The notes under the pieces: generated by a model
What the model was told of the DNA's origin: nothing
The model's input: the letters and a program-made list of their open reading frames with translations, nothing else
Databases searched by the model: none
Origin: DASPGQ01 sp035457705
GTDB taxonomy: Bacteria; Acidobacteriota; Vicinamibacteria; Marinacidobacterales; SMYC01
Assembly (NCBI GenBank): GCA_035457705.1
Contig: DATIBD010000103.1
Span: forward strand, 62,001 to 126,000
DNA: 64,000 nucleotides
Reading direction: 5' to 3'
In this document: piece after piece, positions 16,248-25,532 of the stretch
Layout: each line of letters starts with the position of its first letter
Position numbering within the stretch: the stretch's first letter is position 1
Position numbers and translations under genes: made by a program

Positions 16248-17408
16248 TCAGGGAAGAACGACCTCGAGCAGAGGGCTGACCCGGCAGGTCACGAGATCCA
16301 CGGCCTGGAGCAGGACATCTCCCGAGCCGATCTCCGGCGGCACGCCGAACACGACCACCGCTCCCGACTCGTCGGCAACCCGAATGACCGCTTTGACCGC
16401 ACTGATCTCATCGAGATTGAGGTCATCGCATTCCCGGATGGAAGTCTCTCCGTCCGGGGTGCCGAACACCACGGCAACGCGGCCTCCGGGCGTCGCGCCG
16501 GTCACGACGAACTTCGCTGTCCGGCTCGCGTCAGGGATCCGCTCGAGATGAACGCCGTCGCGTACCGCCTCGAAGGCCAGGAACGACGGCGCCGCGATCG
16601 TCTCGCCGGCGACGTAGACGTCGACGAAGGCACCCGTGAGCCCATCGTAACGCCGCACCCCGAAACCCTCAGGGTCGGCGACGTAGAGCCGACCGTCCCG
16701 CCCCCAGGTGAAACCGAGTGGTGAGATGAGCGCCGGATCGTCCACGAACACGCCGAGGAGCTCTCCGGTCTCCCCGTGAAAGCGGAGCAACAATCCCGTA
16801 AACGCGTCGGAAACGTACAGGTGCCCGTCGGGACCGAAGTTGACGTCATGAGGGCCGGAGAGCCCCGTCGAGGCGAAGACTCCAAGAGGCTCTCCCGTCT
16901 CCCCGTCGTAACGAAGGATTTGGCGAGTGAGAGCGCTACCGACATAGAGGTCGTCGTTCGGACCGAAGGCGAAGCTCATCGGCCCCTGGAGACCCTGGCC
17001 TTCGGCAACGACGCGATCGAACGCGCGCGTCTCCACATCGTAACGCAGAATCTGGTTGCGAACGGCGTCGGCGACGTACAGACCACCGTGCGGCCCAAAG
17101 GCAATATTGCGTGGTCCTTCGATGCGAGGATCCTCGATGAAGACGTCGACCAGTGCACCGGTGACGCCGTCATATCGAAGGATCCGGTTCGAATCACCCG
17201 CTGCCACGTAGAGGCGGCCATCGGGACCGAAGGTCAGGCCGACGGGGCCGACCAGCTCGGGAGATGTTGCGAAGAGTCTGGCTGACGAACCGTCGAAAGA
17301 AACCACCGCGTCGTTCGAACGACTCGTCAAAAGAAGGTCTTGAGATCCGACCCGCGTCGAGAGTGCGAAGAGAATGAATATCGTCCAGGTTGGAGGGCGC
17401 AAGGACAT
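16248..17408 (-). CDS. Secreted NHL-repeat beta-propeller protein
   Basis: 386 aa. After the signal peptide (TIFILFALSTRVGS) come six NHL-type blades of about 43 residues, each with a core like GLTFGPDGRLYVAAG followed by NRILRYDG (residues about 50-290). The C-terminal 100 residues form a separate beta domain (FVVTGATPGGRVAVVFG). Propellers of this type are secreted or cell-surface binding modules; no catalytic site is seen. It sits downstream of, and on the same strand as, the EgtB/SenA-like gene, with a 32-nt gap. Confidence 0.8.
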   Translation of the reverse strand: MSLRPPTWTIFILFALSTRVGSQDLLLTSRSNDAVVSFDGSSARLFATSPELVGPVGLTFGPDGRLYVAAGDSNRILRYDGVTGALVDVFIEDPRIEGPRNIAFGPHGGLYVADAVRNQILRYDVETRAFDRVVAEGQGLQGPMSFAFGPNDDLYVGSALTRQILRYDGETGEPLGVFASTGLSGPHDVNFGPDGHLYVSDAFTGLLLRFHGETGELLGVFVDDPALISPLGFTWGRDGRLYVADPEGFGVRRYDGLTGAFVDVYVAGETIAAPSFLAFEAVRDGVHLERIPDASRTAKFVVTGATPGGRVAVVFGTPDGETSIRECDDLNLDEISAVKAVIRVADESGAVVVFGVPPEIGSGDVLLQAVDLVTCRVSPLLEVVLP

Positions 17409-17440
17409 CTCCAGAGCTACGTAAGTCTAGCTCAAGGCAC

Positions 17441-18739
17441 TTAGCGCGCGCACGTGCGAAATCCGGCGAGCACGTCTCCACGATGGGGCAAGAAGAAATT
17501 GCGGTAGGTGTTGCTGATTAGACGGGAGCGCGTCGCCCAGGCCCCTCCTCGGAGCACTTTGTGATAGCCGAACCAGGGGGCCGAGTACTCGCGATAGGGG
17601 AAGTCCAGGACGAACCCGGGGAAAGGGTAAAAGGCCGAGTCGGTCCACTCCCAGACATTGCCGATCATCTGCCGGCATCCGAAAGCGCTGTCTGACGCGG
17701 GGAAGGCCCCTACCTCTACGGTACCAAGGTGACGCGAGTCGAGATTCGCGTGCTCGGCAGTGGGAGGCTCGGCACCCCACGGAAACGGGTGTTTTTCCAT
17801 GGAGCTCGCCGCGAGCTCCCACTCCGCCTCGCTCGGAAGCCTTCGTCCCGCCCAGTTGCAGTAGGCCTCGGCTTCGAACCAGCTCACGTGGACAACGGGT
17901 TTGAACGGAGCGAGAGGTGCGTACCGATCGAAGTCACGTCCTAGCCAACCGCTCCCGGAGCGTACCCAGTAGCGCGGGCAGCGGACGTCCGCCGCCGACC
18001 GCCACATCCAGCCTTCGTAGCTCCAGAAACGCCGCTCGAGATAGCCCCCCTCGTCCACGAATGCGGCGAACTCCTCGTTGGTCACCGGCGCTCTGGCAAT
18101 ACGGAAGGGGGCGAGCTCGACCTCGTGAGCCCACTTCTCGTTGTCGAAGACGAAAGGTGCTTCCGGCGAGGCGCCGAGCCGATAGGTCCCGCCGGGAACC
18201 TCGACGTCACCGCGGCAGCCCCTTCCTTCGATGCGAACGGGCGAAGTCTCCAAGACCGGCCGAGGGTAACCCACGGTCTGCCGCGTGTAGGTGAGCGCTT
18301 CACCATGCATGTCTTCGTGCAGCGTAGCCAGCATGGCGAGATAGGTCGCGGATGGACCGGGCTCGGCCTCTCCCAATCGCTCGAGGACGAGCCCCAGAAC
18401 GCGGTTCATGTAGGCGAGCGTCCCCTCGCGATCGGGCAAAGGAAGGGACCAGCGGTCCTCGTGCGCCACCTTGAACGAGTCGTATATTTCGTCGGCTCCG
18501 GTAAGGAGCCGCTCGTGCTTTCCCAGAAGGTCGAGGAAGAAGACTTCGAAGAAGTGCGCGACGTGGCCGAGCTCCCACCGGATCGGGTTGACGGTATCGA
18601 GCTTCGGAAGCTCGAGATCGCGATCGGGGAGATCTTGCACGAGATCGAGCGTCCGGCGGCGTGCATCTCGCACGAGATGCTCGAGCTCCGCCGAAGGCAG
18701 CCGGTGGTGTTTCACGTCGAGCGCCGCGAGCCCCACCAA
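17441..18739 (-). CDS. EgtB/SenA-like sulfoxide or selenoneine synthase (DinB + FGE-sulfatase domains)
   Basis: 432 aa. The N-terminal DinB-like domain (about 15-160) supplies the iron ligands: WELGHVAH and the HEDMHGE motif (HxxxHxE). The C-terminal formylglycine-generating-type domain (about 190-432) has GNVWEWTDSAF and KVLRGGAWATR. This layout belongs to non-haem iron enzymes joining a thiol or selenosugar to hercynine. The YDSFKVAHEDRW segment looks closer to SenA than to EgtB as I remember those families. No EgtD, EgtC, SenB or SenC is in the window. Family firm, substrate open. Confidence 0.75.
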   Translation of the reverse strand: MVGLAALDVKHHRLPSAELEHLVRDARRRTLDLVQDLPDRDLELPKLDTVNPIRWELGHVAHFFEVFFLDLLGKHERLLTGADEIYDSFKVAHEDRWSLPLPDREGTLAYMNRVLGLVLERLGEAEPGPSATYLAMLATLHEDMHGEALTYTRQTVGYPRPVLETSPVRIEGRGCRGDVEVPGGTYRLGASPEAPFVFDNEKWAHEVELAPFRIARAPVTNEEFAAFVDEGGYLERRFWSYEGWMWRSAADVRCPRYWVRSGSGWLGRDFDRYAPLAPFKPVVHVSWFEAEAYCNWAGRRLPSEAEWELAASSMEKHPFPWGAEPPTAEHANLDSRHLGTVEVGAFPASDSAFGCRQMIGNVWEWTDSAFYPFPGFVLDFPYREYSAPWFGYHKVLRGGAWATRSRLISNTYRNFFLPHRGDVLAGFRTCAR

Positions 18740-18748
18740 GGCCGAGTC

Positions 18749-19093
18749 TCAGCCGGTCTCGACGGAGCGGAACGGCAGCCGAATTCGGGACCCGAAAGTA
18801 GACAGGAGTTGTTCTTTGGCCACGTAGACCACCGGGATGAAGACGAGCGTGGACGCGGTCAGCCCTCCGATCACCACCCGAGCTAGAGCGGCCTGTATTT
18901 CTGCGCCCGCTCCGATTCCGAACGAGAGGGGCAACAGTCCGAGAAGCGTCGTCAAGGTGGTCATCAGGATCGGGCGCAAGCGGAGCCGGCCGGAGGCGAC
19001 CACCGCCGCACGGACGTCCATTCCGTACTCCCTCCGCATCAGGTTGATGTAGTCGACGAGCACGATGGCGTTGTTGACCACGATGCCAATCAT
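18749..19093 (-). pseudogene. C-terminal remnant of an RND efflux pump (AcrB/MexB family)
   Basis: 114 codons matching only the last transmembrane region of RND pumps: IGIVVNNAIVLVDYINLMRR, RLRPILMTTLTTLLGLLPL and GLTASTLVFIPVVYV. A full pump is about 1,030 aa. A TAA stop lies four codons before the first Met in the same frame, and the 45 nt to the regulator stop at 19139 contain no more of the gene. It is therefore a truncated relic, probably left by a deletion, though read-through from an internal Met is not excluded. Confidence 0.75.
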
Positions 19094-19138
19094 GGGCTGA
19101 TCTTACTCCGTCGAGATCGTCGGGGCGACGCTTTCTCG

Positions 19139-20503
19139 TCAGCCGTCGTTGTCCTGCGATATCTGGTATTGCTCGAGTTTCTTGTAGAGGTTGCTCCGAG
19201 GCGTGCCGATGATCTGAGCAGTCTGAGAGATGTTCCAGTTGTTCTCCCTCAGTTTCTCGACGAGAAAGGTCCGCTCGGCAGTCTCCTTGAACTCCTTCAA
19301 CGTGCTCGGCTTGAGATCGGGAGTCGCGGAACCCTCGGGATGGCGTATCGTTTCGGGGAGATCGTTCACGTCGATGACGTCCCCTTTGGCCATGATGAGA
19401 GCGCGCTCCACTGTATTCCGGAGCTCACGCACGTTCCCCCTCCAGCGGTGTTTCTTCAGCCGATCCATCGCCTCACGCGAGAACGGCTTGGGCCGCAGGT
19501 TGTCCTCGGCAGCGAAGGACGTGACGAAATGCTCGATGAGAAGGTCGATGTCCTCGCGACGGTCTCGAAGGGGCGGGGTCGGAATGGGGATGACGGAGAG
19601 CCTGAAGTAGAGGTCCTCGCGAAAATCGCCCGCCTCGATCACTTTCTTGAGGTCCTTGTTGGTCGCCGCGATGACGCGCACGTCGACCTTGATGGTCGAC
19701 TGCGAGCCCACGCGCTCGACCTCGCCTTCCTGCAGCACGCGCAAGACCTTGGCCTGCGTGCGGGCGCTCATGTCTCCGACCTCGTCGAGAAAGATCGTGC
19801 CCTTGTGCGCCTGCTCGAATTTCCCGATCTGCTTCGTCGTCGCGCCCGTGAAAGAGCCCTTCTCGTGCCCGAAGAGCTCGCTTTCGATCAGGTCCTCGGG
19901 GATGGCGGCGCAATTCACCTGAACGAACGGTCCCCGCGATCTCTGACTGTTCGCATGAATGGCTCTCGCTACGAGCTCCTTTCCCGTTCCCGACTCACCG
20001 GTGATGAGCACGGTGGCGTTGGTGGGTGCGCTTCGGAGGATCGCTTCCCGAACCTGCTCGAGCGCGGTTGACGAGCCGATCATTTGGTACTTGCGCTCGA
20101 AGCGAAGCCGCAGACGGCCGACTTCGTCCACGAGCTCCTTCCTCTCGAGAGCGTTTTTAGCCTCGAGGAGCACACGCTCGGTCTCGAGCGGCTTCTCGAT
20201 GAAATCGAAGGCGCCGAGCTTGGTGGCCTGCACCGCGGTCTGGACGTTGCCGTGGCCGCTCACGACGATCACTTGTGGGGTATTTTCGCGCTCACGAAGC
20301 TTGCCGAGAACTTCCAACCCGTCCATGCCGGGCATCTTCACGTCGAGAAAGACGAGGTCAACCGGCTCCTTGTCAGTGAGAACGAGCGCCTCCGAGCCCG
20401 AGGAGGCCTCGATCACGTCGTATCCCTCGTACTCGAGGGTCATGCGGAGCGTCTTGCGGATCGGCTCTTCGTCGTCCACGACGAGAATGCGGGGCTTGAC
20501 CAT
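19139..20503 (-). CDS. NtrX/NtrC-type sigma54-dependent response regulator
   Basis: 454 aa from the ATG at 20503. Receiver domain 1-120 (VVDDEEPIR, phospho-Asp in LVFLDVKMPG, Lys in FIEKPL); AAA+ domain about 140-375 with Walker A GESGTGKE and Walker B GTIFLDEVGDM; Fis-type helix-turn-helix at the C-terminus (WNISQTAQIIGTPRSNLYKKL). The sigma54-contacting loop is GSFTGA rather than GAFTGA, a common variant in NtrX. It activates sigma54 promoters on phosphorylation. No partner histidine kinase is adjacent; DUF309 is 7 nt upstream. Confidence 0.92.
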   Translation of the reverse strand: MVKPRILVVDDEEPIRKTLRMTLEYEGYDVIEASSGSEALVLTDKEPVDLVFLDVKMPGMDGLEVLGKLRERENTPQVIVVSGHGNVQTAVQATKLGAFDFIEKPLETERVLLEAKNALERKELVDEVGRLRLRFERKYQMIGSSTALEQVREAILRSAPTNATVLITGESGTGKELVARAIHANSQRSRGPFVQVNCAAIPEDLIESELFGHEKGSFTGATTKQIGKFEQAHKGTIFLDEVGDMSARTQAKVLRVLQEGEVERVGSQSTIKVDVRVIAATNKDLKKVIEAGDFREDLYFRLSVIPIPTPPLRDRREDIDLLIEHFVTSFAAEDNLRPKPFSREAMDRLKKHRWRGNVRELRNTVERALIMAKGDVIDVNDLPETIRHPEGSATPDLKPSTLKEFKETAERTFLVEKLRENNWNISQTAQIIGTPRSNLYKKLEQYQISQDNDG

Positions 20504-20510
20504 CTTGCGT

Positions 20511-21014
20511 TCAAGTGTTTCGCGAGTATAGCACGCGACCCGGAACCGGAAACTCGAGCTCGATTTCGATCGGTTCGCCGGGGCGGACTGCCTGCGAAAG
20601 CAGCTCAGGAATCTCGATGCCCATGTAGATCGGGGACCCGCTCGACACCCGCTCGAGCTTCGCGAGGGCGGACTGGAGTAGCTTGGTCGCACCCGCCTCC
20701 CGTCCCGCGGTGTGCTTCAGCGAAGAGGCGGCGAGTTGGATGAGACCCTGAAGAAACCGCGAGGACCGGGAGGATGCGGGCGCGGCCCGCCATAGCTCTT
20801 CCCAGACGGCATGGGCCTCCCAGTAGTAGCCGGCGTTGAACAAATCCACCCCGTAGAGGTAGTCCGTGTTCCGATGCCAGCCGTTTTTACGCAGAGCCCG
20901 CACGCAAGCCGCGGCCTTTCTGAAGCGATAACCGCCGGGATCGCGCTCGGGATGGGGCGTTTGCCCTGGAAGATGTTTATAAGGAGGAAAAGGATTGTCG
21001 GTGTACCGCCTCAC
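20511..21014 (-). CDS. DUF309 family protein
   Basis: 167 aa starting at a GTG that overlaps the polyprenyl synthase stop (GTGA). The conserved core LFNAGYYWEAHAVWEELWR followed by RFLQGLIQLAASSLKH defines DUF309, an all-helical family of unknown function with a conserved E-x-H-E-x-W pattern, visible here as EAHAVWEELW. The N-terminus (PPYKHLPGQTPHP) is proline-rich and not part of the usual domain. It is likely co-transcribed with the upstream prenyl synthase and the downstream sigma54 regulator. Confidence 0.8.
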   Translation of the reverse strand: MRRYTDNPFPPYKHLPGQTPHPERDPGGYRFRKAAACVRALRKNGWHRNTDYLYGVDLFNAGYYWEAHAVWEELWRAAPASSRSSRFLQGLIQLAASSLKHTAGREAGATKLLQSALAKLERVSSGSPIYMGIEIPELLSQAVRPGEPIEIELEFPVPGRVLYSRNT

Positions 21015-22018
21015 CGGTTTCGGTCGATGACGTACTGGGTCAAGAAATCCAGAGCGTCTTTGGCGCTCGATTCCGGGATGGCCGAAAGCCGCTCCTGCGC
21101 CGCGAGCGCGTACCTTTGGGCCACGGCCCTGACCCTCTCGAGCGTTCGGTTTCGCCGCACGAGATCCAGGATCTCCTTGCGGCTCACATCGTCGATGGCA
21201 CGACGTTCCAGAACCGCCTGTACCGTCGGAATCGCGCGCGGCTCCGCCTGCAAGGAGTAGATGATGGGGAGCGTGACGTGGCCCTCCTTGAGGTCCGAGA
21301 GAACAGGCTTGCCCAGCACCTCCTCGTCGGCGGTGAAGTCGAGCAGATCATCGGCCACCTGGAATGCCATCCCCAGGTTCATTCCGTAATCTGCCATCGC
21401 TTCCCTCACGTCGTCGGAGGCTTCCCCCAGAATCGCCCCCATCTGTCCGCAACCGAGGAAGAGATAAGCGGTCTTCCGTTTGAGGATATCCAGATGCTCC
21501 TCTTCGCTCAGATCGACCGCTCCTCCCCGGGTGAGCTCGAGGATCATTCCCTCGATCATCCGCAGCGTGATCTCGCAGATCACTTCGAGTATCTGAAGGC
21601 TCCCCATCTCGATCGCGAGCGCGATGGACCGAATATAGAGAAAGTCACCCAGCAAAACGGTGAAGTCGTTCCCCAGGAGAGCGTTCAGGGATTGATGTCC
21701 GCGGCGCATGGTCGCCTCGTCAACGATATCGTCGTGAACGAGCGTCGCCGTGTGGATGAACTCCGTCACCGCGGCGTACTGCGGCCCCTTGTCGCCGCGA
21801 TAACCACAAGCCCTCGCCGCCAGGAGGAGCAACGCGGGCCGCACCCGCTTGCCACCGCTTCGATACAGGTAGCGACTCGAGGACTCGACGAGGCCGAGAT
21901 GGCTCTCGACCTTGTCGCGGATGATCTGTTCGACTCGGTCGAGATCGCCCTGGATGTCATTGAAGATACTGTCCAGGTGGGGCGAGGATTCGGGTGACTG
22001 GGTCTCGGGTGCAGGCAT
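21011..22018 (-). CDS. Polyprenyl diphosphate synthase (IspB/HepT type)
   Basis: 335 aa. It builds the long prenyl chain of respiratory quinones from IPP and an allylic primer in the cytosol. The first aspartate-rich motif is LVHDDIVDEA (about residue 95) and the second FQVADDLLDF (about 225); GGKRVRP binds IPP. Small residues before the first motif (FIHTATL) are typical of long-chain synthases (C35-C50), though chain length cannot be fixed from sequence. It shares an overlap with DUF309 and follows YajQ by 26 nt. Confidence 0.9.
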   Translation of the reverse strand: MPAPETQSPESSPHLDSIFNDIQGDLDRVEQIIRDKVESHLGLVESSSRYLYRSGGKRVRPALLLLAARACGYRGDKGPQYAAVTEFIHTATLVHDDIVDEATMRRGHQSLNALLGNDFTVLLGDFLYIRSIALAIEMGSLQILEVICEITLRMIEGMILELTRGGAVDLSEEEHLDILKRKTAYLFLGCGQMGAILGEASDDVREAMADYGMNLGMAFQVADDLLDFTADEEVLGKPVLSDLKEGHVTLPIIYSLQAEPRAIPTVQAVLERRAIDDVSRKEILDLVRRNRTLERVRAVAQRYALAAQERLSAIPESSAKDALDFLTQYVIDRNR

Positions 22019-22044
22019 GGCCGGTTTCTCTTCTCTTTATGAGC

Positions 22045-22542
22045 CTATCGGAAGTTGATGAACTGCATCGCGATGCCAAGATCGGTCTCCTTCAGAAGCC
22101 CGATGACCGACTGCAGATCGTCTCTCTTCTTGCCGCTGATGCGGACCTGATCCCCCTGTATCGCGGCCTGCACTTTCAGCTTGGTCGTCTTTACCAGCTT
22201 GACTATCTCGCGCGCTTTTTCAACGGGAATCCCCGACTGTAGCCCAACCCGGAGACGGACGGTCCCTCCTAGCGCGGACTCGATGTCCCCCCGATCGAGT
22301 GCTTTCAACGGAACCTCACGTTTCACGAGCTTCGTCTCGAGAACGTCGAGAGCGCTCCTGAGCCTGGTCTCGTCCGAGGAAACAAGCTCGATGGCGGTCA
22401 AGTCGTCCACCAGACGGATGGCGGTATGTGAGCCCTTGAAATCGAACCGGTTGTCGATTTCTTTCATTGAGTGTTGGATCGCGTTTCGCACCTCCTGAAG
22501 GTCGACCCGACACACGATATCGAAAGAGCTATCCGTCGCCAC
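22045..22542 (-). CDS. YajQ family nucleotide-binding protein
   Basis: 165 aa, the normal family length. Family signatures include SSFDIVCRVDLQEVRNAI at the N-terminus, EIDNRFDFKGS and the C-terminal DDLQSVIGLLK with FINFR. The family has two ferredoxin-like domains and has been reported to bind c-di-GMP in Xanthomonas, affecting transcription. Its role here is unknown, but the window also encodes a diguanylate cyclase at 53.9-55.8 kb. It lies between tatD and the prenyl synthase on the same strand. Confidence 0.9.
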   Translation of the reverse strand: MATDSSFDIVCRVDLQEVRNAIQHSMKEIDNRFDFKGSHTAIRLVDDLTAIELVSSDETRLRSALDVLETKLVKREVPLKALDRGDIESALGGTVRLRVGLQSGIPVEKAREIVKLVKTTKLKVQAAIQGDQVRISGKKRDDLQSVIGLLKETDLGIAMQFINFR

Positions 22543-22591
22543 TGCGCCTCATTATTACGGAAATCCGAGCCCTGGGCAATGGTGGTCGCTT

Positions 22592-23362
22592 TCAGCGCAA
22601 ATCGAACAAACCAAGGAAGTTCTCGTCCGTGGCCGCCTCGACCGCCTCGGGGCGCTCACCCCGCAGGCGCGCGAGGCAGTCGAGGGTCTCGACGACGAGC
22701 GCTGGCTCATTGCGTTTTCCCCGATGAGGTACGGGCGCCAGGTAGGGACAGTCGGTCTCGACGAGGAGTTTCCGAAGGGGAAGTGCCTTGGCCACCTCCC
22801 TCAATGGCCCGGCGTTCTTGAACGTGAGGATGCCGGAGAAGGAAATGAGCAGACCCAGCCGGATCGAGGCCTCGGCCGTGGCCAGGTCGGCCGTGAACGA
22901 ATGAAGGATGCCTCCCACCTCTCGGACGTTCTCGTCGTCGAGTATCTCCACCAGGTCGCGAGCGGCATCACGGTGGTGGACGATGACCGGGAGCCCCAGC
23001 TCCCGCGCCACGCGGATCTGCCGCCGGAAGACGTCTCGCTGGACGTCGGGAGGTGACAGATTGTAGTGATAGTCGAGCCCGATCTCGCCTACGGCAAGCA
23101 ACCGAGGACGATCCGACAGTCGTTTTACTAAACCTTCTCCTCCGCGCTCGTCGAAGATCCTCGCGTCGTGAGGATGGCAGCCCACCGCGGTATAAAGATG
23201 ATAGCGGTCGACGAGAGGAAATGCTTTCTCGTAGGAATCTTTTTCATCGATGAGGCCCAGGGAAAGTATCGAAGACACGCCGGCACGGGTCGCGCGATCG
23301 ATGACCCGATCTCGATCGGAGTCGAAGGCCTCCATGTCGAGGTGGGCGTGCGAGTCGATCAT
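22592..23362 (-). CDS. TatD-family metal-dependent hydrolase
   Basis: 256 aa TIM barrel. Metal ligands: HAHLD (residues 4-8), VGEIGLDYHY (about 95), VIVHHRDA (about 130), ILHSFTA (about 155) and VETDCPYLAP (about 200). All are intact, so an active DNase or quality-control hydrolase is expected. The ATG overlaps the stop of the upstream sulfatase-fold gene (ATGA), so the two are translationally coupled, an unusual pairing. Confidence 0.92.
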   Translation of the reverse strand: MIDSHAHLDMEAFDSDRDRVIDRATRAGVSSILSLGLIDEKDSYEKAFPLVDRYHLYTAVGCHPHDARIFDERGGEGLVKRLSDRPRLLAVGEIGLDYHYNLSPPDVQRDVFRRQIRVARELGLPVIVHHRDAARDLVEILDDENVREVGGILHSFTADLATAEASIRLGLLISFSGILTFKNAGPLREVAKALPLRKLLVETDCPYLAPVPHRGKRNEPALVVETLDCLARLRGERPEAVEAATDENFLGLFDLR

Positions 23363-25530
23363 TTCGTGGGCGTCGCCTGGGTATAGCCGAGCGATTCGAC
23401 CTCGCGTCGCTGTCGTTCCGTCATCCGGGAGATATCCGGCGGTGGCTCTCCGGCTTTGAGCCGCTCCTGCTCCCGATACCAGGTGAAGAGTACGTGCCTC
23501 AGGTAACGCTCTTCCATCGAGCCGCTGCCGGCGAGGTTTCGGGTCTCGGAGGCATCCACGGCCAGGTCGTAGAGCTCCGTGCGGCCGGTGCGGCTGTCCC
23601 AGATGAGCTTGTACCGCTCGTTTCGAACGCTATAGCGCGGCTTGTCCCACAACGTGCGGCTGAACGCGGGGCGCGACGTAGCCTGCTCTTCGGTTCCGAG
23701 AACGAACGGCAGGAGACTCCTTCCCTGCATGGCCTCCCGGGCCGGGTGATCGCCGAGCCCGCCAACCTCGAGAAGTGTGGGGGTAAGGTCGAGAAGCTCC
23801 ACGACACCTGGAACTCGGCGCGGAGACAGGAGGGGACCCCGAATGACGAGCGGCACGCGGATGCTCTCCTCGTAGAGCTGGGTGTTGTGGCCGAGAAAAC
23901 CGTGCTCGAAGATCGCTTCCCCGTGGTCAGCGGTGACGACGACGACCGTCCGCTCGTCGAGGCACTCCAGGAGCTCACCCACCAGGCCATCGACATAAGC
24001 GAGGTTGCCTTCGTACAGTGCTTCGACGCGGGCCTTTACTTCTTGAGACGGAGGCTCTCGGTTCAACTCGTCGAGGACGGAAGCATCGGACATACCCCCT
24101 GGATAGGCGGTCGCCGGTCCGAAACGGGTGTCGAAAGGCGGTGGCGGGTTGTAGGGGAAATGCGGCTCGCGGAAATGAACGTAAGCGAAATAGCGCTCAT
24201 CACGGTGGTCGGCGAGCCACCCCCGGAAGGCTCTCACGACCGAATCGCCGTGGCCGGTGTAATCCTCGAGCTCGGTCACGGGAAAAAACTCCTCGAAGCC
24301 GCGGTCGAGACCAAAAGCACTCGAGACGACGGCGTTTCCCGCGAACGCCGCGGTCCGAAGCCCGGCGTGTGTGAAGATCGCAGGAAGGGTCGTCACGTCG
24401 TCTCTCAAGCGATCGGCGAACGTGACGATCTGGTGGCGTTCAGGGTATTGGCCGGTCAATAGCGAGCCGATGGACGCGATCGTATAGACCGCCTGGCTCA
24501 CCGCCACGTCGAAAACGACGCTTTCGCGGCCGAGCCGATCGAGAACCGGGGTCGTGTCGCGCTCGTGACCGTAGAGCCCGGTTCGAAGCGCGTTGGCTCC
24601 GTCGAGTACGATGACGACGATGTTGTAACCGCCAAAGGCCGGCGGATTCGTTGGTCTGGCGACCGCCGGCTCGTGGGTCAGGATCTCGGGGCCCACGAGA
24701 ATCGGCTCATCTGCCGCCTCGACACGGACCTCGACGGGACCGGCCGCATCAAGCGTCTCTTCCCACGTCGTTACCTCCGCCTCAGCGACGACCGTATGCT
24801 CTCGGCTCTCCGCAGGGGAGCGAACCGTTACCCGGACGCCGGAGCCGCGGGCGGCCGCGAGCCGAGGGATGTGGTCCGAGCCGATTCGCAGGCGCAAACG
24901 AGCCGGTGCGCCCCCCTCGTGGAAGAAGGAAATCGACCCGCGGGCGGGAATGAACAAGGCGTCGTCCACCCTCTCGAACGGCCCGGGACGCCCGGCGACC
25001 GGGGGAAGGCCGTCGAAAGAGACGTCGAACCGATAGAAAGCGACCGCCAGCCGGCGCCGATCGGCCGACGCCCGAGTGGGATTGCCTGCGTAACGAAAAC
25101 GAAGCCCCACTTCGTTCCAGCCGGCGTGGAGCTCCAGCTCGCGGGGGTAGCGGTCACGTCCGGCACGCAGCTCAATGGGAGAAAGCTCCTCGCCGTTCAG
25201 GGTGACGCCGATGAACTGCGTCGGGCTCCCCTCGGCGCGGAAGGGCTCCACTTCGAACCACGCCAGGTGCTTTCCCTCACGCGGACTCTCGAAACGGAAG
25301 CTCGCCTCTTCCGAAACGGCCCACCGCAGCGTGTTGCCATCCGGCGCCACCTCGCCATACGACCAGCCTTCGCCCAGAATCGGCAGCGTTTCCGGGGTTC
25401 CGAACTCGACGAGAATGCCGTCCCACTTCTTCTCGATGTGAGTGAGCTCGGAAGCGTGGTAATCGGAGTCGCGCTCCGCACAAGCCCCGAGCGTCAGCAG
25501 CGCCAGGACGGCCAGAGGGTTTTGCCGCAC
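23359..25530 (-). CDS. Sulfatase-fold (alkaline-phosphatase superfamily) lipoprotein with Thr at the nucleophile position
   Basis: 723 aa. TLGAC is a lipobox, so it is probably membrane-anchored in the periplasm. Residues about 25-290 are a long beta-rich extension with no family recognised. The sulfatase fold starts at NIVVIVLDGAN (about 303), and the nucleophile loop is VYTIASIGSLLTG. In formylglycine sulfatases the residue seven before LLTG is Cys or Ser; here it is Thr350, as in phosphotransferase-type relatives. The first metal pair is Asp-Gly rather than Asp-Asp; VVTADHGEAIFEHG is intact. It is likely a phospho-group hydrolase or transferase, not a sulfatase. Confidence 0.75.
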   Translation of the reverse strand: MRQNPLAVLALLTLGACAERDSDYHASELTHIEKKWDGILVEFGTPETLPILGEGWSYGEVAPDGNTLRWAVSEEASFRFESPREGKHLAWFEVEPFRAEGSPTQFIGVTLNGEELSPIELRAGRDRYPRELELHAGWNEVGLRFRYAGNPTRASADRRRLAVAFYRFDVSFDGLPPVAGRPGPFERVDDALFIPARGSISFFHEGGAPARLRLRIGSDHIPRLAAARGSGVRVTVRSPAESREHTVVAEAEVTTWEETLDAAGPVEVRVEAADEPILVGPEILTHEPAVARPTNPPAFGGYNIVVIVLDGANALRTGLYGHERDTTPVLDRLGRESVVFDVAVSQAVYTIASIGSLLTGQYPERHQIVTFADRLRDDVTTLPAIFTHAGLRTAAFAGNAVVSSAFGLDRGFEEFFPVTELEDYTGHGDSVVRAFRGWLADHRDERYFAYVHFREPHFPYNPPPPFDTRFGPATAYPGGMSDASVLDELNREPPSQEVKARVEALYEGNLAYVDGLVGELLECLDERTVVVVTADHGEAIFEHGFLGHNTQLYEESIRVPLVIRGPLLSPRRVPGVVELLDLTPTLLEVGGLGDHPAREAMQGRSLLPFVLGTEEQATSRPAFSRTLWDKPRYSVRNERYKLIWDSRTGRTELYDLAVDASETRNLAGSGSMEERYLRHVLFTWYREQERLKAGEPPPDISRMTERQRREVESLGYTQATPTK

Positions 25531-25532
25531 GG

